Of a stretch of 64,000 nt of DNA, positions 18,903-26,849 are shown piece by piece; position 1 is the first letter of the stretch, and every line of letters begins with the position of its first letter. The DNA is taken from assembly GCA_903919125.1 (NCBI GenBank), contig CAIXGS010000077.1, positions 35,818-99,817 on the forward strand, written 5' to 3'. The position numbers and the translations under genes are program-made. This DNA is from an uncultured Spartobacteria bacterium (GTDB lineage: Bacteria; Verrucomicrobiota; Verrucomicrobiia; Chthoniobacterales; Chthoniobacteraceae). Under the pieces are notes generated by a model. It was not told the DNA's origin. It made no database searches and worked only from the letters and a program-made list of their open reading frames with translations.

Positions 18903-19505
18903 ATGGTGGACGCTATTATATTTGATATCGGTAACGTGCTGCTGCGGTTTGATTTCACGCGTACAATCAAACGCATCGCCCCATTTTGCAGCACCGCGCC
19001 CGCAGCAATCCTAGAACTTTTGGAGCCCTGGAAATTAGACTTGGAAAGCGGCAGGGTAAGCGGCTCGGACTTTTTGAACGAGGTCACCCGTGTGCTTGGC
19101 TACTCTGGCTCGCGGGCTGAGCTACAAAGTGCATGGCAGGAAATTTTTAGCGCCAACCTACCAATGCACGACTTGGTGGCCTCTCTTTCTTCCTTAAAGG
19201 TGCCCCTTTACTTATTATCCAACACTAACAATCTTCACGCTGACTATTTTCTGAGCGAATACCCAGTCTTTGCACATTTCACAGACGCAGTGTACTCCCA
19301 CGAGGCGGGCCTCATGAAGCCTGATGTTGAGATCTATCATCATGCTTTAGAAAAATTTAAGCTTGCAGCACCAACTACTCTCTTCATCGACGACCTGCTG
19401 CCCAACATCGAGGCAGCCCGCACCGTAAATTTGACGACCCATCATTACCACCACGATCGGCACGCTTCTCTGCTCGAAGAGTTACGCAAGCTCCATGTGC
19501 TTTAG
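18903..19505 (+). CDS. HAD-IA family phosphatase (YihX-like)
   Basis: This 200-residue cytoplasmic hydrolase of the HAD superfamily removes phosphate from small metabolites, often sugar phosphates. Motif I is F-D-I-G-N-V (nucleophile D8; Gly replaces the second Asp, as in YihX-type enzymes). Motif II is L-L-S-N-T-N, motif III has the Lys in A-G-L-M-K-P-D, and motif IV is F-I-D-D. The cap sits after motif I as in class IA. It is 91 bp upstream of sppA on the same strand. The YihX comparison (glucose-1-phosphate phosphatase) is by motif only; the substrate is not determined. Confidence 0.85.
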   Translation: MVDAIIFDIGNVLLRFDFTRTIKRIAPFCSTAPAAILELLEPWKLDLESGRVSGSDFLNEVTRVLGYSGSRAELQSAWQEIFSANLPMHDLVASLSSLKVPLYLLSNTNNLHADYFLSEYPVFAHFTDAVYSHEAGLMKPDVEIYHHALEKFKLAAPTTLFIDDLLPNIEAARTVNLTTHHYHHDRHASLLEELRKLHVL

Positions 19506-19596
19506 AGCAGCGACTTCCTCCGCCCAGCGCCGGTACTTAAAGCAATTAAGCTGACGGCTTGCGGGCACCACAATCTTTGCGCACCCTCTAAACACT

Positions 19597-20613
19597 ATGA
19601 GCCAGAACAAATCAGGCTGCCTATCTTCCACTCTCCTTGTCGCACTTATTGTGAGTGTGATTTTGAACATCGCATTCTTCGCCGGACGTTCTGCGAAGAT
19701 GCTACGGACTACAATTCAACCTTCACTTCCCAATCAACTTACAGAAGAAGTGATTACCCCGCCATCCGGAGACCATACCGGTAAAAAAATCGCGGTGATC
19801 TCCGTGCGAGGATTGATCAGCACCGCCGAACCAGGCGACGTGGGCGAAAGCGGCTTGGACGATTTAATTGTCGAGTTGAAGCAGGCGCGTGAAGATAGCG
19901 CCGTCGCGGCAGTTATTTTACGTATCGACTCACCCGGAGGCGAAGTGACTGCGTCGGATATGCTGTACGAGGAAGTCGTTAAAACTCGGAAAGTTAAGCC
20001 GGTAGTGGTCAGTATGGACGCAGTAGCCGCTTCTGGAGGGTACTATGTGGCCTGTGCAGGTAGTTATCTTTTCGCCCACGAGACGAGCATTACTGGATCC
20101 ATTGGCGTAATCATGCAGAGTGTTAATTACCAGAAAGTTCTGGATAAAGTCGGGGTCGAGGTCCTTACGTTTAAAAGCGGTGCTTTCAAAGATCTGTTGA
20201 ACGGAGCGCGCGAGCTGACCGAGGCTGAGCGGGAATATGTCCAAGGGTTAATCGACCAATCCTACAGTCGGTTTGTCGGCATTGTGGCTCGGGAACGCCA
20301 CTTGGAGGAATCCGCGTTGCGCTCGGGTGTAGCGGATGGACGGATCGTATCGGGCATGGACGCCATCAAGGAACATCTCATCGATGAGGTCGGCGGCTTT
20401 GATCAGGCTTTGGAGAAGGCGCGCGAACTAGGGAAAGCTCCGGGGGCCGGAGCAGTCCGGTACACCATGCCGCTTGCGTTCAGCAAGTTACTCCACTTTT
20501 TGAGTGAATCGCCCACCAAAGGTGCCAAAGTTGAAGTCGATTTCGGGAGCAGGTTCTCCAGTCGCCTAAAGGTTGGCAGACTGTATTTCGTAAGCCCCGT
20601 GATGGCGCCCTAA
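19597..20613 (+). CDS. sppA: Signal peptide peptidase SppA (S49 family)
   Basis: This 338-residue membrane-anchored serine protease degrades leftover signal peptides. One N-terminal membrane helix (about 10-30) is followed by the single-domain S49 fold found in Bacillus-type SppA. The Ser/Lys pair is clear: S146 in A-A-S-G-G-Y-Y and K198 in S-G-A-F-K-D, at almost the same positions as in the Bacillus enzyme. D-S-P-G-G (111-115) is also conserved. ATG at 19597 fits the signal anchor. The next gene, a CPBP protease, starts 17 bp later, so the two membrane proteases are likely co-expressed. Confidence 0.95.
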   Translation: MSQNKSGCLSSTLLVALIVSVILNIAFFAGRSAKMLRTTIQPSLPNQLTEEVITPPSGDHTGKKIAVISVRGLISTAEPGDVGESGLDDLIVELKQAREDSAVAAVILRIDSPGGEVTASDMLYEEVVKTRKVKPVVVSMDAVAASGGYYVACAGSYLFAHETSITGSIGVIMQSVNYQKVLDKVGVEVLTFKSGAFKDLLNGARELTEAEREYVQGLIDQSYSRFVGIVARERHLEESALRSGVADGRIVSGMDAIKEHLIDEVGGFDQALEKARELGKAPGAGAVRYTMPLAFSKLLHFLSESPTKGAKVEVDFGSRFSSRLKVGRLYFVSPVMAP

Positions 20614-20630
20614 TCGTCTAGCGCCCGCTT

Positions 20631-21464
20631 ATGCTGTCTGCTCTTGTGGAATCACTACCGACGGGCCTTTTACAAGCCCTGCTGGCGATTCCTGTGATCG
20701 CTGGTTGCCTCTATTATTCCGCATTGGCCAAGAACATGCGTCTGAGCGGCGGTTGCGTGGACGTGCACCACTTCGATTTGCCTGACCTTCTCATGGGAAG
20801 CGTTCTGGCACTGCACTTCGGCTGGACGGGATGGCTGGCCTTACAACATCCAGACAGCGCTCCCGAGATGCGCGTTGAGAATCTGCGCAATAACCTTGTG
20901 TTCATGCTCTTGGTTCTTGCCTTGGTATTTGGCTTTGCGGCACTTCGCCGACTGCCTCTAGGGCAAGCTTTCCATTTGTCGCTCGGCGCCATCGCTCAAT
21001 CGCCTTTACGTGCAGCGATCGCACTCGGTATGGCGCTCCCTCTGATTTGGGCGGCGGGCCTGATCTGGGAGAATTTTCTGCAAAGCCCCAGCCGCGAACA
21101 AAGTCTGGTCTCGCTGTTCCGCGCCTCCGCAGAATCGGGAGATTGGAGTGTGGTGCGCCTTGTATCGCTTTCCGCTATCGTTCAAGCACCTTTGGTGGAG
21201 GAGATTCTGTTTCGCGGATATTTTTATGTGACACTCAAACGGTACACCGGCACCACAATCGCTGCGCTCTGTGTGAGCTCTCTATTCGCGCTGTGCCACG
21301 GAAACCTCGGTGTGTTGCCCGGGCTCTTTATCCTCTCGATTTGCCAGATTATTGCATTGGAACGTTTCGGTTCGCTTTGGGTGTGCATAGGCATGCACGC
21401 TTGCTTTAACTCATTGAGCCTTTTGCTGCTCTACATGGAATCTCAGGGATGGCTCCCCCACTAA
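20631..21464 (+). CDS. CPBP family intramembrane metalloprotease
   Basis: This 277-residue protein has about seven to eight hydrophobic helices and the CPBP (CAAX protease/Abi) motifs. Motif 1 is E-E-I-L-F-R-G, motif 2 is F-A-L-C-H-G-N, and a later H-A-C-F-N carries the third site. Family members are glutamate/histidine intramembrane proteases, of which some process prenylated proteins or provide peptide immunity; most bacterial ones have unknown substrates. It follows sppA by 17 bp, and its 3' end overlaps thiL by 16 bp, so this is a dense operon. Confidence 0.9.
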   Translation: MLSALVESLPTGLLQALLAIPVIAGCLYYSALAKNMRLSGGCVDVHHFDLPDLLMGSVLALHFGWTGWLALQHPDSAPEMRVENLRNNLVFMLLVLALVFGFAALRRLPLGQAFHLSLGAIAQSPLRAAIALGMALPLIWAAGLIWENFLQSPSREQSLVSLFRASAESGDWSVVRLVSLSAIVQAPLVEEILFRGYFYVTLKRYTGTTIAALCVSSLFALCHGNLGVLPGLFILSICQIIALERFGSLWVCIGMHACFNSLSLLLLYMESQGWLPH

Positions 21465-22372
21465 CTCTTGCTGATCTCGGGGAAACGGCCGTCATCGACC
21501 GCTTGACTCGCCTTCTGCCCGCATCGCCACCCTCTGTTCTCACAGGTCCAGGCGATGATTGCGCCGTCATTCAAAATTCACTCAATGAAACAGTTACACT
21601 GCTCAAGGCAGATTCTGTAGTCGAGGGCATTCATTTTCTGCCTGAGGAAAAAATGCGGCGAGTCGGGTGGAAAGCTGTTTGCCGGGCTGTCAGCGATATC
21701 GCAGCGATGGGCGGACGCCCCTTACATGCTCTCATCGCTGTCGCGGCGAAGGCCGAGACGCCCTGGCAGGCCTTGGAAGAATTTTATTCTGGAATTTCCA
21801 ATGCAGCAAAATCTTACAATCTCGCTGTTGTGGGCGGTGAGACGGTGAGAACCACAGGCCCTCTCGTTTGCTCTATTTTTCTCACCGGCACGGTCGCCGC
21901 GAAGCACTGCATACTACGCTCTGGGGGACGCCCGGGAGATGTGCTCCTCGTGACGGGAAAGCTGGGAGGCTCCTTCGCCAGCGGTCGGCATCTGGACTTC
22001 ACGCCCCGATTGGCGGAGGGCCAGTGGCTGGCGAAGCACGAGGGTACTCATGCCATGATGGATCTCTCTGACGGACTCGCGGTTGATGTCCCGCGACTGG
22101 CTAAGGCGTCGCATTGTGGCTTGAAAATTGATGTGGAGCTAATTCCTTGCAACGAGGACTGCGGAGTTTCTCAGGCCGTGGGGGACGGAGAGGACTTCGA
22201 ATTGTTAGTGGCCGTTGCAGCCCATTGCGTGCCAAATTTACTGCTGGAATGGAACGCAGAGTTTCCTGAACTCTCGCTGAGTGTCATCGGACGCCTCACC
22301 GAGATTACGGAAGGTTTTCACCCGAAGGATATTTTTACAACCCGTGGATACGATCACTTCCAACAGCCCTGA
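21449..22372 (+). CDS. thiL: Thiamine-monophosphate kinase ThiL
   Basis: This 307-residue enzyme phosphorylates thiamine monophosphate to the active cofactor thiamine diphosphate. The AIR-synthase/PurM-like fold is shown by G-P-G-D-D-C-A-V near the start, D-S-V-V-E-G-I-H-F, R-A-V-S-D-I-A-A-M-G-G and D-L-S-D-G-L-A in the second half. Length is normal. The start overlaps the CPBP gene by 16 bp, and its end overlaps the GTG start of tsaE by 29 bp. thiC lies close by on the opposite strand. Confidence 0.95.
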   Translation: MAPPLTLADLGETAVIDRLTRLLPASPPSVLTGPGDDCAVIQNSLNETVTLLKADSVVEGIHFLPEEKMRRVGWKAVCRAVSDIAAMGGRPLHALIAVAAKAETPWQALEEFYSGISNAAKSYNLAVVGGETVRTTGPLVCSIFLTGTVAAKHCILRSGGRPGDVLLVTGKLGGSFASGRHLDFTPRLAEGQWLAKHEGTHAMMDLSDGLAVDVPRLAKASHCGLKIDVELIPCNEDCGVSQAVGDGEDFELLVAVAAHCVPNLLLEWNAEFPELSLSVIGRLTEITEGFHPKDIFTTRGYDHFQQP

Positions 22373-22760
22373 AGCAACGATGCGCATCGGCGCTCAGGTG
22401 GCAACAGAGCTGCGCGGCGGCGAGATTCTGGCGTTGTGCGGCGACCTTGGGGCGGGGAAGACACACTTCGTGAAGGGCATCGTGCTTGGCCTAGGCGGTG
22501 AGCCACAAGACGTTACCAGCCCCACATTTACGCTAGTACACGAGTATCAGGCCTGCCGCCTTCCTGTGTTTCACTTTGACTTCTACCGCTTGGAAGCTGA
22601 ATCCGAGTTACGTAACATTGGTTGGGATGATTATCTACGCGAGGATGGTGTGCTACTGATCGAGTGGGCGGAGCGCTTTCCTGATGCCTTTCCCAAAGGC
22701 ACACGCTTTATTCAATTTGAAATCAGTTCGGAAACGGAACGACTTTTGTGCTTTTCCTAA
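22344..22760 (+). CDS. tsaE: tRNA t6A biosynthesis ATPase TsaE
   Basis: TsaE is the ATPase that drives the TsaB-TsaD complex making N6-threonylcarbamoyladenosine at position 37 of ANN-reading tRNAs. The protein is 138 residues from GTG at 22344. This start was chosen because the family's N-terminal pattern, T-S-N-S-P-E-A-T-x-x-I-G, begins just after it; the first ATG (22380) would delete that motif. Walker A is G-D-L-G-A-G-K-T. D-V-T-S-P-T-F-T-L-V-H-E-Y and the W-D-D-Y-L region are typical. It overlaps thiL by 29 bp and is followed 52 bp later by tsaB, its functional partner. Confidence 0.95.
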   Translation: MDTITSNSPEATMRIGAQVATELRGGEILALCGDLGAGKTHFVKGIVLGLGGEPQDVTSPTFTLVHEYQACRLPVFHFDFYRLEAESELRNIGWDDYLREDGVLLIEWAERFPDAFPKGTRFIQFEISSETERLLCFS

Positions 22761-22812
22761 ACCTCGGATTCAACCCATGCACTCTCCCACAGTTGAATCA
22801 GGCGACTCGAAA

Positions 22813-23442
22813 ATGAAAACCGTTCTGGCGATTGAGACCTCCTCGGATTCCGCTTCCATAGCGCTTTGGCAAGGAGACGCTCTCCTCGCTTCGGCAGCAT
22901 TTGCATCCAAGCGTTCACTTTCTGCTGATCTATTTCCGGCACTCGCGCAGATGTTAAAAGACGCCCCAGAAGTGCAGGCCATCGTCGTGGGCCTTGGGCC
23001 AGGATCTTACGCGGGTGTGCGCATCGGGATAGCAGCTGCGCTCGGGCTACAGGCTGCTTGGGATTGCGAACTCGTTGGCATCCCAAGCGCGGCTGCGATG
23101 GGGACGCCCTTGGAGAGCTATTGCGTCATTGGAGACGCGCGCCGAGGGACATGGTATTATTCTGAAGTGTCTGGAGGCGTCTGCGTTAATGGGCCAGAAC
23201 TACTCGACTCGGAAAGCGAGCTTCTCGAACGCGCAGCCCAATTCCCAAACTCCTTGCGCTGCGCCGAGGCGCTTCCTGAGGCGATTCGTGCTCAACTCGC
23301 AGAGGTGGGCGCGGTTGAAAGCCGTGTACCAGAAGCAGCGATTCTCGCTCAACTCGCCTCAATGAATCTGGGAATCACTCAAAGGCACGACCTCGAACCC
23401 ATCTACTTAAGAGAGCCTCACATCACCCGCCCAAAGGCCTAA
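22813..23442 (+). CDS. tsaB: tRNA t6A biosynthesis protein TsaB
   Basis: This 209-residue protein is a non-catalytic ASKHA-fold partner of TsaD in t6A synthesis. ATG at 22813 gives the typical start M-K-x-V-L-A-I-E-T-S-S. V-G-L-G-P-G-S-Y-A-G-V-R-I-G (about 55-68) is the TsaB signature. The longer in-frame reading from 22684 overlaps tsaE and adds unrelated residues. It follows tsaE by 52 bp. No rimI-like acetyltransferase gene follows; the next gene converges. Confidence 0.94.
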   Translation: MKTVLAIETSSDSASIALWQGDALLASAAFASKRSLSADLFPALAQMLKDAPEVQAIVVGLGPGSYAGVRIGIAAALGLQAAWDCELVGIPSAAAMGTPLESYCVIGDARRGTWYYSEVSGGVCVNGPELLDSESELLERAAQFPNSLRCAEALPEAIRAQLAEVGAVESRVPEAAILAQLASMNLGITQRHDLEPIYLREPHITRPKA

Positions 23443-23497
23443 GCCCCGCGTTCACTGAGCGCATTTGAACCCTACAGGCCCCCCACAGTGAGCGACG

Positions 23498-23926
23498 CTA
23501 CTGCGATCCAGTACCGTTGCAACTCGCGCACTTCGAAAACATTTTTCCGTTACAAAAAGTACATTTGAAGTTCCCATTCTTACCTGTTCCTTTGCAAAAG
23601 AAACACATGGAACTCGATGTGCCCGAACCACGGCAAGACGCGCACTCCCGTTTTGGTGGCTGCGGTGAGGATCCTGAACCAGAGGACGCAGACCGCCCAG
23701 ATCCCCCGCAACTACTGCACCGCCCGAACATTTTTCCGTCGCAAAAACTACACTTAAAGCTGCCGCTCTTTCCTGTCCCTTTGCAAAAGCTACAAGTAAA
23801 ACTGCCTGTTCCCGAACCACGGCAGGTGCCGCATACGCTGTCCGCTAAACAGTGCACTGGAGAAAATCCCGCTACGCAGGATAAAAAGCATAACAGAACC
23901 ACCAACAAGCGCAGGGTGAGTTTCAT
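23498..23926 (-). CDS. Secreted protein with duplicated DnaJ-type CxxCxGxG zinc-finger repeats
   Basis: This 142-residue protein has a signal peptide (about 1-29), then two tandem copies of a ~45-residue unit. Each unit has C-x-x-C-x-G-x-G, C-x-F-C-K-G-T-G-K, C-x-F-C-x-G-K-M-F and C-x-S-C-x-G-x-G. These are the zinc-binding knuckles of the DnaJ central domain, but there is no J-domain. The two copies are separated by a Ser/Pro linker (about 78-92). Export implies zinc or thiol chemistry in the periplasm or outside. It converges with tsaB. Function unknown; a redox or metal-binding structural role is a guess. Confidence 0.8.
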   Translation of the reverse strand: MKLTLRLLVVLLCFLSCVAGFSPVHCLADSVCGTCRGSGTGSFTCSFCKGTGKSGSFKCSFCDGKMFGRCSSCGGSGRSASSGSGSSPQPPKRECASCRGSGTSSSMCFFCKGTGKNGNFKCTFCNGKMFSKCASCNGTGSQ

Positions 23927-24030
23927 AGCGTTAATTTACAGCCCGACGCCCTCGACAGCGAATCTTTTTCATCAAATTGCGCTGCTTGCTTTTCCACAAT
24001 AAGCCACCTACTTAAAGACAACTCCCTTTG

Positions 24031-24423
24031 ATGGCCTTTTTTACCATGCAACCGCCTTTTGATGATTCCGAAAAGAGTGCTCGAACTTGGGGCATGCTTT
24101 GTTTCCTTGCTGGATTGAGCGGCTGCTTTCTCCCTTGGTTTGCACACGTTGCAGGGCCTTTGTTCGTGTGGCTTTTCAAGAGAAACGACCATCCCTTCAT
24201 AGACACGCAGGGCAAGGAGTCTTTGAACTTTCAGATTTCTATGGCGATCTACTCGCTTGTGGGGTCCGTACTTTTGGCCGTAACAATCATAGGGATCTAT
24301 CTTATCCCCTTCTACTTGGCCGCCCTTTATCTGCTCAATATCGTAGGCGTCGTCCTCGCCTCCATCCGAGCCAGCGAGGGCAAAGACTTCCGATTCTGGC
24401 TCATTCTACGCCTCGTGCGCTAA
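24031..24423 (+). CDS. DUF4870 family small membrane protein
   Basis: This 130-residue protein has three or four hydrophobic segments and the DUF4870 hallmark G-K-E-S-L-N-F-Q-I-S, followed by a Y-L-L-N-I-V-G type segment. Members are inner-membrane proteins of unknown function. The best start is ATG at 24031; TTG at 24028 and ATG at 24046 are alternatives. Its last four bases overlap the end of the FGGY kinase gene tail to tail. Confidence 0.82.
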   Translation: MAFFTMQPPFDDSEKSARTWGMLCFLAGLSGCFLPWFAHVAGPLFVWLFKRNDHPFIDTQGKESLNFQISMAIYSLVGSVLLAVTIIGIYLIPFYLAALYLLNIVGVVLASIRASEGKDFRFWLILRLVR

Positions 24424-25901
24424 TCCGACGACAGCACGCTAGGAAGGTGCTTTTTCAACATTTGCTCCAACTTCGTCTGAGCCAGTCGTGCCTCTCGGTA
24501 TCGCTCCGCTATTTCAGGACGCGGGTGCAATGGAGTCGTCTGCGGCAACGGCTCCACAGGGATGCCCAATTTTTCCATGGCAAAAACGGCCGCGCCACGA
24601 ATAGATGCCTCAGGCTCGGGGTTAGCATAAAGTGGGTGATTCAAAATATCTGCCAACCGCTGGAGCGCCGCCTCAGAGCGCTGTATCCCGCCGGAGACCA
24701 AAAATTTGGGCGCCTCGCCAGTGTAGGCAACCAGCACATCTGCAATCTGAGCGATACGCTGATAGGTGGCCTCGGTGATCGCTTGGAAAAGATCGAGACC
24801 CGTCGTCGCCTGCGTAATCCCCACAACACTGCCGCACAATTCCTCGTTCCAAGTCGGGGCGCGTTCCGCAGTCCAAAACGGAAGCACCGTCAGTCCGTGA
24901 TCCGGCCCGGGGCGAAGGGAGAGCGCATCTTCTAATGCGAGCGGATCACCCGCATTGAGCTCTTTCAAACACCACTCACGCAGATTGCCCGCATTGCTAA
25001 CCGCCCCTCCCACAAGGTAACGCGTGGAGTCGGCGCGATAACAAAAAAGCCCAGTGGGCGCCTTCGCCTTTTTTCCCGCTTGCATGATACGAAGGGCTGC
25101 ACTAGTTCCGACGTTAATCGCCGCATAACCAGGCTGCGAGCAACCCGATCCTAAATTCGACGCCACCCCGTCACCGATCCCCGGCAAAAACTCCATCCGT
25201 GCCAACTCTGGAAACTCCGAGGCAAACGAGGCACTTAACTTAAATGGTATATCCTGAACAGGAGATAGTTGCTTAACATCCAATTCGCAATGCTCAAGCA
25301 ATGCTGCGTCCCAATCCAGTTTGGTCGGATTGAAAAGTCCCGTCCCCGAAGCCATCGCCGTGGAATTGAGTAACACTCCGCTCAACTCATTTTGTAGCCA
25401 TTCTGCCGGGGAAACCCAGCGCTTCACCCGCTTGAATACATCTGGCTGCCGCCGCTTAAACCACACCAACTTCGCCGGCCAAAAAGAACTCCGCAGCATG
25501 CAACCCGTGCGCTGGTGAACCGCCTTTTCGGAAAACAATTCCCGCAACGTCGCCGCGTTACCTCGGCATCGCGCATCAGCCCAAGTAATCACGTTAGTAA
25601 GTGGCACGCCCTTGGAATCGAGACCGACAAGACTGTGCCAAAAGCACGACATCCCTCCCGCTACAACCGAGCGGCCACGCAACTTTTTATCGGCTCGTGC
25701 CAGCGACATAGTCCGCGCCAAACACTCCAAAACAGAGCGCAATAGCACGGCAGGCTCCAGCTCCGCGCCACCGTCGGAAGTGGTGAGCAACGGGTAACCC
25801 TGCTGCGCGGTAGTCTCCACCAACCGCGCACCAGTCTTGGAGAAAAGGGCGGTGCGACAGGAGGATGTACCAACGTCAATGGCAAGAATAAGCGGTTCCA
25901 T
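24420..25901 (-). CDS. FGGY-family carbohydrate kinase (gluconokinase-like)
   Basis: This 493-residue cytoplasmic kinase phosphorylates a sugar or sugar acid with ATP. The first phosphate-binding loop is A-I-D-V-G-T-S-S-C-R. Second-domain signatures include G-I-G-D-G-V-A-S-N-L-G-S-G, I-N-V-G-T-S-A-A and V-S-G-G-I-Q-R-S. P-F-W-T-A-E-R-A-P resembles gluconokinase and xylulokinase members. ATG at 25901 was chosen because the protein then begins just before the phosphate loop; the longer frame overlaps aroE. It follows aroE by 20 bp. Substrate not fixed by sequence; gluconate is the best guess. Confidence 0.88.
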   Translation of the reverse strand: MEPLILAIDVGTSSCRTALFSKTGARLVETTAQQGYPLLTTSDGGAELEPAVLLRSVLECLARTMSLARADKKLRGRSVVAGGMSCFWHSLVGLDSKGVPLTNVITWADARCRGNAATLRELFSEKAVHQRTGCMLRSSFWPAKLVWFKRRQPDVFKRVKRWVSPAEWLQNELSGVLLNSTAMASGTGLFNPTKLDWDAALLEHCELDVKQLSPVQDIPFKLSASFASEFPELARMEFLPGIGDGVASNLGSGCSQPGYAAINVGTSAALRIMQAGKKAKAPTGLFCYRADSTRYLVGGAVSNAGNLREWCLKELNAGDPLALEDALSLRPGPDHGLTVLPFWTAERAPTWNEELCGSVVGITQATTGLDLFQAITEATYQRIAQIADVLVAYTGEAPKFLVSGGIQRSEAALQRLADILNHPLYANPEPEASIRGAAVFAMEKLGIPVEPLPQTTPLHPRPEIAERYREARLAQTKLEQMLKKHLPSVLSSD

Positions 25902-25921
25902 AAAAAACTCAGCAAGCTCCT

Positions 25922-26845
25922 CTAAGAGCCTCGCGTAGCCGCTGCTTCGAGCAAAGCAGCGCGCATAATCTCCAAAGGAGCGGGACGACCAAACCAAATT
26001 TCAAACGCGAGTGCTCCCTGATGTAACAGCAAGGAAAGACCATTTGCCGTGCGAGCACCGACGGCGGCCGCAGCGGTAATGAGCTGTGAGCGATTGCTAT
26101 AAATCGTGTCGTACACGAGATGCGAACTCTGCAAAAATTCCACGGGCAACGGCGAGGGATCGTCTGCATGCATGCCCAAAGAGCTGCACTGCAAAATCAA
26201 ATCGGTCATTGCAACCTGTTCGGCCAAAGATGTATCCGTACTCCCCAACGCATACACTTCACTCTCAGATCGACCCGCTGGATGCACCCCGCTGACTTCG
26301 CCCGCGAGAGCCTCCACTTTCTCCAGAGTCCGGTTCACGAGCGCAATCCGAGGACAGCCTTCTAGAGCGCATTGCAGGGCGATCGCCCGTCCCGCCCCCC
26401 CCCCAGCCCCTAAAATGAGTACTCGCAACTCGCCGAGGCGGACCCCGAAATCCGCCGCAATCGCCCGAACCAAACCCGGCCCATCGGTGTTAAACCCAAA
26501 AAGCATTTGGTCACGAATCGCGATCGTATTGACCGCGCCAAGTAGCTCAGCACTTGGATCAACCACATCTAACATCGGAAGGACTGCCACCTTGTGCGGA
26601 ATGGTCAGGTTCACGCCAACGAACCCCGCACGCCCGAGCAGGGGCACCGCCTCGGAAAGCTCCTCGGACAGGATGTGCAAACGGCCATAGCGCTGAGACA
26701 AATAGCAAGCCGAGAGCGCCGCGTTGTGCATCGGAGGTGACGCGGAATGCGCCACCGGATCGCCCAAAACGGCAAGCTTTATCGGGGCATTGCCAGACCA
26801 CTGCCTAAGCTCACCAAGACCAAATAGTTGCTCGCTCGATTTCAC
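25922..26845 (-). CDS. aroE: Shikimate dehydrogenase AroE
   Basis: This 307-residue NADPH-dependent enzyme reduces 3-dehydroshikimate to shikimate in aromatic amino-acid synthesis. The substrate-binding part has G-D-P-V-A-H-S-x-S-P and N-L-T-I-P-H-K (catalytic Lys). G-A-V-N-T and N-T-D-G-P-G follow, and the cofactor loop is G-A-G-G-G-A-G-R-A. The N-terminus is about 20 residues longer than the E. coli enzyme. It sits 4 bp after gltX and 20 bp before the FGGY kinase, in a minus-strand operon. Confidence 0.95.
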   Translation of the reverse strand: MKSSEQLFGLGELRQWSGNAPIKLAVLGDPVAHSASPPMHNAALSACYLSQRYGRLHILSEELSEAVPLLGRAGFVGVNLTIPHKVAVLPMLDVVDPSAELLGAVNTIAIRDQMLFGFNTDGPGLVRAIAADFGVRLGELRVLILGAGGGAGRAIALQCALEGCPRIALVNRTLEKVEALAGEVSGVHPAGRSESEVYALGSTDTSLAEQVAMTDLILQCSSLGMHADDPSPLPVEFLQSSHLVYDTIYSNRSQLITAAAAVGARTANGLSLLLHQGALAFEIWFGRPAPLEIMRAALLEAAATRGS

Positions 26846-26849
26846 GGAA

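Noticed and set aside
24087..24935. A 282-codon plus-strand frame across the DUF4870 and FGGY kinase ends
   Set aside because: It overlaps two supported genes, and its Arg/His/Leu-rich composition is not protein-like.
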